Source: an uncultured Pelagibacteraceae bacterium | Lineage (GTDB): Bacteria > Pseudomonadota > Alphaproteobacteria > Pelagibacterales > Pelagibacteraceae | Assembly (NCBI GenBank): GCA_902617895.1 | Contig: CACMYJ010000004.1 | Location: forward strand, 1 to 64,000 | Direction of reading: 5' to 3' | DNA length: 64,000 nucleotides | Shown here: positions 57,505 to 64,000 of the stretch, piece by piece | Layout of the letters: every line of letters begins with the position of its first letter | Position numbering within the stretch: position 1 is the stretch's first letter | Program-made: the position numbers and the translations under genes | The notes under the pieces: model-generated | Told to the model about the DNA's origin: nothing | The model's input: the letters and a program-made list of their open reading frames with translations, nothing else | Databases searched by the model: none

Positions 57505-58728
57505 ATGGACAAAATTATTCAAGTAAAAGAAATTTTAAGAAAAAAATCTAAAAACTATAATAATAATTTTCAAAATATTGAAGATTTTATAAAAAAAGAA
57601 ATTTATGAAATTAAAAAATTAAAACAAAATTCAGAGAATATTATCCCTGAAATTAGCTTTGATAAATTATCTAATGACACCCATTCTATTGTAAAATTAA
57701 TTAAAAAAAGAGGCTGTGTAATTATTAGAGATGTCTTTGATGATAATAGAGTATTGGAATTAGATAAAAGTCTAGAAAATTATATAATTCAAAATAATTA
57801 TTATGAACACCAAAAGAAAAAAGTGGGACTTGATAATTATTTTAGCGATTTGAAATCGGGAAAGCCACAAATATATGGATTATACTGGTCTAATTCACAA
57901 TCTGAGATAAGACATTCTGAGGAAATGCAAACAGTAAAGGCTTTTCTCAATAATTTGTGGATCTATGAAAATGATGAATATAAAGTTTTTGATCCTAATC
58001 GAGAGCTTTGTTACGCAGATAGAGTTCGAAGAAGAGAACCTGGTGACAATAGTTTGGGATTATCTCCTCATTGTGATGCAGGATCTGTAGAAAGATGGAC
58101 AGATCCCTCATATCAAATAATTTATAATAATATTTTTTCAGACAATTTTAATAATTATGACCCATTTAATGCAAAATATAGAGATAGAACTATTGAATTC
58201 GAGTCACCTGCGGTGGCGCATGTATTTAGAACATTTCAAGGATGGACTGCTTTAACAGAACAAGGCCCTAAAGATGGAACATTACAGTTGATTCCAATTG
58301 CAAAAGCAATGGCATATGTTTTAACCAGAGCATTGTTAGATGATGTTCCAGAAAATGAACTCTGTGGTTCAAAAGTTGGAAAAGCTTTATCGGTAAATGA
58401 AACTTATCATAGCTTACTTTTAGAAGGATTGATTTCAATTCCTAAAATGTATCCAGGGGATACAATTTGGTGGCACCCTGATGTTATTCATGCGGTTGAA
58501 GACATACATTTAGGAAAAAATTATTCTAATGTTATTTATGTAGGATCAACTCCATATTGTAAAAAAAATCTAGATTATATTAAAAATCAATCAAAAAAGT
58601 TTTTAGATGGAAAAAGTCCACCAGATTTTGCAGCAGAAGACTTTGAAGTTAATTATAAAGGAAGGGTAACTGAAAAAGATTTAAGTCTTCTTGCAAAAAA
58701 ACAGTTAGGCCTAATTGATTGGAATTAA
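57505..58728 (+). CDS. DUF1479 family protein, probable Fe(II)/2-oxoglutarate oxygenase
   Basis: A 407-residue protein matching the DUF1479/YbiU group. The iron ligand candidates are the HxD in LSPHCDAGSVERW (about residue 191) and the later His in WWHPDVIHAVEDIH. RGCVIIRDVFDD near residue 70 is typical of the N-terminal part. The substrate is unknown. A TATAAT lies just upstream. It is convergent with the glutaredoxin gene, with only 2 bases between their stops. Confidence 0.82.
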   Translation: MDKIIQVKEILRKKSKNYNNNFQNIEDFIKKEIYEIKKLKQNSENIIPEISFDKLSNDTHSIVKLIKKRGCVIIRDVFDDNRVLELDKSLENYIIQNNYYEHQKKKVGLDNYFSDLKSGKPQIYGLYWSNSQSEIRHSEEMQTVKAFLNNLWIYENDEYKVFDPNRELCYADRVRRREPGDNSLGLSPHCDAGSVERWTDPSYQIIYNNIFSDNFNNYDPFNAKYRDRTIEFESPAVAHVFRTFQGWTALTEQGPKDGTLQLIPIAKAMAYVLTRALLDDVPENELCGSKVGKALSVNETYHSLLLEGLISIPKMYPGDTIWWHPDVIHAVEDIHLGKNYSNVIYVGSTPYCKKNLDYIKNQSKKFLDGKSPPDFAAEDFEVNYKGRVTEKDLSLLAKKQLGLIDWN

Positions 58729-58730
58729 AT

Positions 58731-58985
58731 TTACTTTAACGATGCTTCTAATGTACCATTTTTTTCAAGTTCTCTTAGTTCTTGATAACCACCAATATGC
58801 TCATCGTTAAAAAAGATTTGTGGAATTGTTCTTTTCCCGTTTGCTTTTTTAATCATTTCATCCCTTAATTCTGGTCCTGTAGATACATCAATCACTTTAT
58901 ATTCAAGATTATTTCTACTTAATAATCTTTTCGCTGCATCACAAAAAGCACACATTGGTCCTGAATACATAATAATATTTTTCAT
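58731..58985 (-). CDS. grxC: Glutaredoxin
   Basis: An 84-residue thioredoxin-fold protein with the active site CAFC near residue 13 (YSGPMCAFCDAAKRLL), the cis-Pro stretch RTIPQIFFNDEHIGGYQEL and a normal length for glutaredoxin 3. It reduces disulfides with glutathione. It lies downstream of the DUF2805 gene on the same strand (28 bases apart). Confidence 0.93.
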   Translation of the reverse strand: MKNIIMYSGPMCAFCDAAKRLLSRNNLEYKVIDVSTGPELRDEMIKKANGKRTIPQIFFNDEHIGGYQELRELEKNGTLEASLK

Positions 58986-59013
58986 ACTTTAGATATAATT
59001 ATATTTTATAAAT

Positions 59014-59313
59014 TTACCAGTTAAGAATTTCATTTTTCTTTATTTTTACTCTTATTTGTTTTCTTGAATATTCAAATTTTTTTCTATGCTTAATACTTTG
59101 TGAATTTACTCTTTTTCTCCATAATCTAAAAGATGAAGGTTTAAGACTTCTTCTCATTATCTTAATTACATCAGATTCAGTTTTGCCTGTTTTTTTTTCT
59201 ATCTCCTCAAATGTTATTCGATCAGCCCAAGCTGCCCAGATAACCCAGTCTGGACTTCCTGGTTTTGGCTCAGGATTTTTGACTTTGGTTGTAGGCCTGT
59301 GACTTTTTTTCAT
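59014..59313 (-). CDS. DUF2805 / TIGR03643 family protein
   Basis: A 99-residue basic protein with the family pattern PEPKPGSPDWVIWAAWADRITFEEIEKKTGKTESDVIKIMRRSLKPSSFRLWRKRV. The middle part looks like a helix-turn-helix (ITFEEIEKKTGKTESDVIKIMRR), so DNA or RNA binding is possible; the function is not established. It is divergent from the LysE gene across a 120-base gap that contains inverted repeats. Confidence 0.8.
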   Translation of the reverse strand: MKKSHRPTTKVKNPEPKPGSPDWVIWAAWADRITFEEIEKKTGKTESDVIKIMRRSLKPSSFRLWRKRVNSQSIKHRKKFEYSRKQIRVKIKKNEILNW

Positions 59314-59381
59314 AGATTTTTCAGCAAAACTCTAAATAAATTTTAATGCAAATTTTAATGCCTATGATATTATCACTTTTA

Positions 59382-59428
59382 GATAGTCCTATCTAGCCAT
59401 CTTTAGCTCCCGGTTTTTTAGGACTATC
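59382..59428 (+). promoter_or_regulatory. Inverted-repeat operator candidate before the LysE gene
   Basis: GATAGTCCTA (59382-59391) and TAGGACTATC (59419-59428) are perfect inverted arms 27 bases apart. Each half is itself close to palindromic (TAGATAGtcCTATCTA and TTAGGActaTCCTAA). The right arm ends 6 bases before the LysE start. This layout suits a dimeric regulator; the adjacent DUF2805 protein has an HTH-like region. Confidence 0.45.
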
Positions 59429-59433
59429 CTAAA

Positions 59434-60048
59434 ATGCTCCCATTAAACTATTTCCTTTTTCTACAAATTATTCTCTTTATGTTTATTACTCCTGGAACAC
59501 CAAGGATTGTAATCATTTCATATTCAATGAATTATGGAGTAAAGAAATGTGTATGGACAGCATTAGGAGATGTTACTGCAAATATTATTCAAGCAACTCT
59601 TGTTATATTTGTTATTGGCTCATTTATTTCTGATAACCCTAAGTTGCTTAATACAATTAAGTGGATAGGAATAATTTATATTCTATATCTTGCTTATGAT
59701 ATTTATAAATCTCGACCAAAAAGTATAAACTCTGATAAAAAATCAGAAAAAACTTTTTTATCTTTTTATAAAGATGGTTTTTTAGTTGCTGGAACAAGCC
59801 CTAAAGCTTGGATGTTTTTTCCTTTTATTTTTCCACAATTTATTGATTTCAACTCTAATTATGTTGCTCAATTCATTATTTTAATAACTACATATGTAAT
59901 TTTAGATTTTTTATCTTTAATCGGTTACGCCATTCTAGCAAATAAAATGATTACCTGGGTTAAAGCTAATGCAAAGATTATAAACACAATTTCTGCGTGC
60001 GTTTTAATTGTAATTGCAGCAATAATTGCATTTATGCAACAATATTAG
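59434..60048 (+). CDS. LysE/RhtB family amino-acid exporter
   Basis: A 204-residue membrane protein with about six helices and the LysE-family N-terminus LFLQIILFMFITPGTPRIVIISYSMNYGVKKCVWTALGDVTANIIQ, then FYKDGFLVAGTSPKAWMFFPFIFPQFID. These proteins export amino acids or homoserine lactones when they accumulate. Strong inverted repeats lie just upstream. An amino-acid uptake system begins 92 bases downstream. Confidence 0.88.
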   Translation: MLPLNYFLFLQIILFMFITPGTPRIVIISYSMNYGVKKCVWTALGDVTANIIQATLVIFVIGSFISDNPKLLNTIKWIGIIYILYLAYDIYKSRPKSINSDKKSEKTFLSFYKDGFLVAGTSPKAWMFFPFIFPQFIDFNSNYVAQFIILITTYVILDFLSLIGYAILANKMITWVKANAKIINTISACVLIVIAAIIAFMQQY

Positions 60049-60072
60049 TCTTTAATGCGATACTACTGTTAC

Positions 60073-60101
60073 TTGCAAAAAAATTAATTTCTTAGTTTAA
60101 T
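60073..60101 (+). promoter_or_regulatory. Candidate promoter for the ABC importer
   Basis: TTGCAA (60073-60078) and TTTAAT (60096-60101) have a 17-base spacer. The binding-protein gene starts 40 bases downstream and has a strong AGAGGAGA ribosome-binding site 5-6 bases before the ATG, fitting high expression. Confidence 0.55.
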
Positions 60102-60140
60102 AAGGTTTAAATTAATTAATTAATAATAAAGAGGAGATAA

Positions 60141-61379
60141 ATGAAAATTAAAAACATTATAATTACATTTGTTTCTGCAATAGCAATTTTATTTTCAACT
60201 TCAGTTGTTTCTTTAGCAAAAGTTGTTGGAGATAAAATTATTTTAGGTGCTGCAATTTCTTTAACTGGAAAATATTCATCTAATGGAGTTCATACTCAAA
60301 ATGGTTACAATATGGCCGTTGACAGAATTAACGACATGGGTGGTATTAAAGTTGGAGGAAAAACTTATAAGTTTGATATTATCTATTATGATGATGAGTC
60401 AAATCCTAAAAGAGCAGCGCAACTTGCAGAAAGATTAATTTCACAAGATGGTGTTGAGTTTATGCTTGGACCTTACAGTTCAGGATTAACTAAAGCGATT
60501 GCACCTGTAACAGAGAAATATGGTGTTCCAATGGTTGAAGCTAATGGTGCATCAAGATCTTTGTTTACAAAAGGTTATAAATATTTATTCGCAGTGCTTG
60601 CCCCAGCGAACTTATATTTAGATGTTGCGATTGAAACAGCTGTGGAGTTAAACGGTGGAAAAGGCGTAAGAATAGCACAAGCTTTTGAGCAAGATGCATT
60701 CTCACAAGACGTTAGATTAGGTATTTTAGATGCTGCAGAGAGAACTGGATCTAAAATTATAATCGATGATAAACTTCCAAAAGAGCTAAACGACATGGCT
60801 GCAACTTTAGCAAAAGTTAAAGCTGTTAAACCAGATGTTTTAGTTGTATCTGGACACACAAAAGGTGCATTAACGGCTATTAGACAAATTGCTGAAATGA
60901 AAGTTGACGTTCCAATGTTAGCAATGACACACTGTGATGCTGCTAAATTATCTAAGCAACATGGTAAGAACTCACAGTACGCTTTATGTGCATCTCAATG
61001 GCATAAAACATTAACTTATAAAGATGATTTCTTCAAAGATGGCATGACATACGCTGCAGACTTTGAAAAATTATTTGGTTATGATCCGCCATATCAATCA
61101 GCAGAGTCTTCAGCTGCTTTGTTAGTTTTTAAAGATGCATTTGAAAGAGCAAATTCTTTTGATCAAAAGAAAGTAAGAGATGCACTTGCTGATACTAATA
61201 TGCAAACATTCTATGGAAATATCAAATTTGCAGAAGGTGGTCAAAATGTTGACAAACCAATGGTATTGTTCCAAGTTATGTGTGACGATGCAGGAAAATG
61301 TGAAAATAAAGTTGTAGCTCCATTAAAATGGGCTTCAGCAGAATTAATTCACCCAATTCCTAAGTGGTCTGAAAGATAA
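60141..61379 (+). CDS. Branched-chain amino-acid/amide ABC transporter substrate-binding protein
   Basis: A 412-residue periplasmic binding protein with a signal peptide (residues 1 to about 27, ending SLAKVV) and the LivK/Urt-type fold: IILGAAISLTGKYSSNGVHTQNGYNMAVDRINDMGG, LISQDGVEFMLGPYSSGLTKAIAPVTEKYGVPMVEANG. It binds amino acids or short amides for uptake. It has an unusually strong ribosome-binding site and is followed by a terminator, which would keep it more abundant than the permeases downstream. The ligand is not evident; branched-chain amino acids, amides or urea are candidates. Confidence 0.9.
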   Translation: MKIKNIIITFVSAIAILFSTSVVSLAKVVGDKIILGAAISLTGKYSSNGVHTQNGYNMAVDRINDMGGIKVGGKTYKFDIIYYDDESNPKRAAQLAERLISQDGVEFMLGPYSSGLTKAIAPVTEKYGVPMVEANGASRSLFTKGYKYLFAVLAPANLYLDVAIETAVELNGGKGVRIAQAFEQDAFSQDVRLGILDAAERTGSKIIIDDKLPKELNDMAATLAKVKAVKPDVLVVSGHTKGALTAIRQIAEMKVDVPMLAMTHCDAAKLSKQHGKNSQYALCASQWHKTLTYKDDFFKDGMTYAADFEKLFGYDPPYQSAESSAALLVFKDAFERANSFDQKKVRDALADTNMQTFYGNIKFAEGGQNVDKPMVLFQVMCDDAGKCENKVVAPLKWASAELIHPIPKWSER

Positions 61380-61393
61380 TTAAAAATAATGTT

Positions 61394-61422
61394 AGCCCCC
61401 TAGTAATAGGGGGCTTTTTTTT
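61394..61422 (+). terminator. Intrinsic terminator after the binding-protein gene
   Basis: AGCCCCCTAGTAATAGGGGGCT forms an 8-bp stem with a short loop and is followed by a run of eight T. It lies between the binding-protein and permease genes, so it should reduce read-through and set a high binding-protein to permease ratio. Confidence 0.9.
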
Positions 61423-61440
61423 ATATAGCATTTAGAAATT

Positions 61441-62334
61441 ATGGATTTTTTAATTTTCCAAGTTCCGATGTTAACTTTACAAGCTGTACTAGATGGTTTG
61501 TTACTTGGAGTTTTATTTGCTTTAATCGCCTACGGAATGGCTCTCCAGTGGGGAGTAATGAATATTATTAACATTGCGCAAGGTGATTTAGTTATATTAG
61601 GAGGATACATTGCATACTTTATGTATCTGTATGGAATTCATCCAGCGTGGGGAGTAATAGTTTCACCAATAATAATGTATTTTGTTGGAGTTATTATTTA
61701 CAAATTAGTTATTAACAAAGTTGTTGATAGAGACTTATTCATTTCGATTTTAGCAACGTTTGGAATAAGCATTTTATTTATGCAATTAATGAATTTTGCA
61801 TTTGGTGCAGATGTAGTTCTTGCAAACTCTGGATATGGAACAACGATGTTGTTTGATAATTCAGTTACATTGCCAAATTCAAAGATTTTTTCAGCATTTA
61901 TAAGTATTGTTTTTGCTATCGGACTTGTGATTTATATGAAAAAATCAAAGCTTGGAAGGGCTATTAGAGCTACAGCTCAAAATGCTAGAGCCGCAAAAAT
62001 ATTAGGCGTAGATACTGAAAAAGTTTATGCAGCAACTTTTGGAATAAATGCTGCTCTTTGTGGAGTAGCTGGAGCACTTATTTCTATTACATTTACTATA
62101 CACCCTTATATGGGCTTACCTTACACAATTAGATCTTTTATGATTGTAATTGTTGCTGGACTTGGAAATTTACCTGGTGTTGCAATGTCAGGTATGGGAC
62201 TGGGTGTATTTGAGGAGTTTGCAGATTATATTTTAGGAACAGAATTTAGAATTGGATCAGTATTTTTACTATTGGTTTTAATACTTGTTTATAGAAGATT
62301 TAAACTTTCAAGAAAAAGAGAATATCTAAAATAA
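61441..62334 (+). CDS. livH: Branched-chain amino-acid/amide ABC transporter permease (LivH type)
   Basis: A 297-residue membrane permease with about eight helices and the LivH pattern LDGLLLGVLFALIAYGMALQWGVMNIINIAQGDLVILGGYIAYF, then RAIRATAQNARAAKILGVDTEKVYAATFGINAALCGVAGAL, the loop that contacts the ATPase. It pairs with the LivM-type permease at 62334, which begins on its last base. Confidence 0.92.
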   Translation: MDFLIFQVPMLTLQAVLDGLLLGVLFALIAYGMALQWGVMNIINIAQGDLVILGGYIAYFMYLYGIHPAWGVIVSPIIMYFVGVIIYKLVINKVVDRDLFISILATFGISILFMQLMNFAFGADVVLANSGYGTTMLFDNSVTLPNSKIFSAFISIVFAIGLVIYMKKSKLGRAIRATAQNARAAKILGVDTEKVYAATFGINAALCGVAGALISITFTIHPYMGLPYTIRSFMIVIVAGLGNLPGVAMSGMGLGVFEEFADYILGTEFRIGSVFLLLVLILVYRRFKLSRKREYLK

Positions 62335-63383
62335 TGAACAAAAATATTATTTTATATAGTGCTATTTTAATATTTGGTATTGCAGCCCCTTTTATTTTTC
62401 CAGCATTTAAAGTTCAATTATCAATTCTTTGTATATTAATAATTCTAGCTATCACTTGGAACGTACAAGGTGGTGAAATGGGTTATAATACTTTTGGAAA
62501 TATTTTATTTTATGGACTGGGAATGTATTTATGTGCCTCAGTTCAAGTTGGAATGTTTTTTCCTCTAGGAGAGTGGACTGAGGGTGGCGGAGAAAAAACT
62601 TTTGTTCATACTCCCGCTCAATTCTTTCAAGGGTTTGCAGTTGGTTTGGCAGTTGCAGCAGTAGTTCCAGCAATTATTGCAGGTTTAATTGGTTATTCAA
62701 TTTTAGGTTTAAGAGGACATTACTTTGCAATTTGCACATTAGGTTTAGGGGTTGCAGCCGGAGAAATTTCTGGTGGAATAGAAATCATTGGAGCAGGACA
62801 AGGTTTTACAACACCTCCATTTCCTAATGTCGATAGGTTAGAAGCAAGAGGTGAGTTTTTCTACTTTTGCAGTTTTGTAGTTTTGGTATTCACCTTTCTT
62901 GCAGTTAAAGCAATTTATTCAACAAGATTTAAACTTGTTCTTAATGCAATTAGAGATAATGAGGATAAAGCAGAAGCAATGGGTATTCAAACAATGAAAT
63001 ATAAAATTATTGGTTGGATGATTTCTGCGTTTTTCTGTGGATTGGCTGGAGGTATTATGGGTGGATTAGTTGGATATATAGACTCAACTGATGTTGCATT
63101 TGATGGAAGAGAAATGGGAGTATTCATGGTCTTGATGGCTATACTTGGAGGAAAAGGAACCTTGTGGGGCCCAGTAATTGGTGCAACTTTATTTCATATA
63201 TTTAAAGAAGGTTTTTGGACTTTCTTCTTAGGTTGGCAGTATGTTGCTCTTGGAGTTTTGATTGTTGTAATTGTTATCTATTTCCCAGAGGGGATTATGG
63301 GTTGGTTGAGAGAAAAGTATCCAGAGAGATTTGGTGAAGTTGTGGATGAAGCAGATCGGAAAGCACAGGTTACACTTAAATGA
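62334..63383 (+). CDS. livM: Branched-chain amino-acid/amide ABC transporter permease (LivM type)
   Basis: The second permease, 349 residues with about ten hydrophobic segments. It has the LivM-type coupling loop NAIRDNEDKAEAMGIQTMKYKIIGWMISAFFCGLAGGIMGG and the C-terminal GGKGTLWGPVIGATLFHIFKEGFW. It shares one base with livH and 4 bases with the ATPase gene. Confidence 0.92.
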   Translation: MNKNIILYSAILIFGIAAPFIFPAFKVQLSILCILIILAITWNVQGGEMGYNTFGNILFYGLGMYLCASVQVGMFFPLGEWTEGGGEKTFVHTPAQFFQGFAVGLAVAAVVPAIIAGLIGYSILGLRGHYFAICTLGLGVAAGEISGGIEIIGAGQGFTTPPFPNVDRLEARGEFFYFCSFVVLVFTFLAVKAIYSTRFKLVLNAIRDNEDKAEAMGIQTMKYKIIGWMISAFFCGLAGGIMGGLVGYIDSTDVAFDGREMGVFMVLMAILGGKGTLWGPVIGATLFHIFKEGFWTFFLGWQYVALGVLIVVIVIYFPEGIMGWLREKYPERFGEVVDEADRKAQVTLK

Positions 63384-64000
63384 GTATTTTAGAGGTAAGC
63401 AATGTCAGTAAGTCATTTGGTGGGGTTAAAGCCAATGTTGATATATCTATGTCAGTTGAAAAAGGAAAAATCGTAGGTTTAATTGGGCCAAATGGATCTG
63501 GAAAAACTACATTGTTTAATTCTATAGTTGGAACGTATCCTATTGACCAAGGATCAATTAAATTTAATGGTAAAGAAGTATCTGAATTACCAGTTCCAGT
63601 AATAGCTAAACTTGGTTTGCTTAGAACTTTCCAGCAAACAAGAATTTATGGAAAATTGAATTGCGTAGATAATATGCTTATAAGTCACAAAGCGAGCGAT
63701 GAAAGTTTAGTTTCTATATTTTCCCAGATACCACAAAATCTTACAGAAAAAGCTGAAAATTTATTAAATTTTGTTGGATTATATCAAAAAAGAAAACTAA
63801 GAGCGGGAGATTTATCATTTGGTCAGCAGAAGTTATTAGAATTAGCAATGGCATTAATGAATGAGCCTGAGATGTTATTACTGGACGAGCCAACTGCAGG
63901 TATCAACCCTACATTAATAAATGGAATTATTGATAGATTGATAAAAGTAAATCAAGATTTTGGAATTACTCTGCTTGTTATTGAACATAATATGAGAGTA
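63380..64000 (+). CDS. livG: Branched-chain amino-acid/amide ABC transporter ATPase (LivG type), cut by the window end
   Basis: The open frame begins MSILEVSNVSKSFGGVKANVDISM and runs to the last base of the window, 207 codons. It was not in the ORF track because it lacks a stop. Walker A is GPNGSGKTT (about 36-44), the signature is LSFGQQKLLELAMAL, Walker B is MLLLDEPTAGINP, and LLVIEHNMRV holds the switch His. The gene overlaps livM by 4 bases. A LivF-type second ATPase is expected just beyond the window. Confidence 0.92.
   Translation, partial: MSILEVSNVSKSFGGVKANVDISMSVEKGKIVGLIGPNGSGKTTLFNSIVGTYPIDQGSIKFNGKEVSELPVPVIAKLGLLRTFQQTRIYGKLNCVDNMLISHKASDESLVSIFSQIPQNLTEKAENLLNFVGLYQKRKLRAGDLSFGQQKLLELAMALMNEPEMLLLDEPTAGINPTLINGIIDRLIKVNQDFGITLLVIEHNMRV

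Overview
The window is a strongly AT-rich, tightly packed bacterial chromosome segment. It most resembles an alphaproteobacterium of the Pelagibacterales (SAR11) lineage. Three things support this: the gene order (ybgF-tilS-ftsH, xseB-ispA-dxs, hflK-hflC-DUF2065-degP, mreBCD-mrdAB), a circularly permuted two-piece ssrA (tmRNA) gene of the alphaproteobacterial kind, and a streamlined layout in which five of six convergent gene pairs overlap at their stop codons and the sixth is 2 nt apart. Assignment to SAR11 is inferred from gene content and composition; no database search was possible.

Layout. 1-1085: a broken tilS. Its first 50 codons and the 3' part of ybgF/cpoB lie on the minus strand, while its second half lies on the plus strand and runs into ftsH. 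The join near 455-475 looks like an inverted chimera. 1149-7534: ftsH, folP, glmM, thiD, purA in one direction. 7531-9543: rpoH, rluD and tRNA-Arg(TCG). 9544-11988: a tsaC/ABC-2 exporter operon on the minus strand. 12009-15023: xseB-ispA-dxs (isoprenoid precursors). 15020-17771: aroC, pdxH, polyprenyl diphosphate synthase. 17882-24278: sppA-glyQ-glyS-ppdK. 24275-26106: nadA-nadC, then tRNA-Leu(GAG).

26274-30860 is the accessory region. It is a roughly 4.5 kb island bounded by a 31-bp direct repeat of the 3' end of ssrA. It holds small secreted and membrane proteins of unknown function, an exported amidohydrolase-like protein, and further repeats near both ends, but no integrase. The intact permuted ssrA (30831-31078, minus strand) encodes the tag ANESYALAA.

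31133-47959 returns to housekeeping genes: thyX, mrp, the hflKC-degP membrane quality-control cluster, miaA, the branched-chain amino-acid genes ilvB-ilvH-ilvC-leuA, and the rod-shape/cell-wall cluster mreB-mreC-mreD-mrdA-mrdB. 48033-55811 is an amino-acid and keto-acid group: DadA-like oxidoreductase, fused indolepyruvate ferredoxin oxidoreductase, EamA transporter, 2-hydroxyacid dehydrogenase, HDAC-like deacetylase, msrB. 55858-57455 holds an inverse-autotransporter-like beta-barrel without a passenger, next to a cysteine-containing secreted protein. 57505-60048 holds a DUF1479 oxygenase, a glutaredoxin, a DUF2805 protein and a LysE exporter. 60141-64000 is a branched-chain amino-acid/amide ABC importer (binding protein, terminator, two permeases, first ATPase cut by the window end).

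The most interesting items are the ssrA-targeted island, the passenger-less inverse autotransporter with its secreted neighbour, the tilS/ybgF inverted junction, and short dyads that flank or overlap the -10 elements of ilvB, leuA and hflK.
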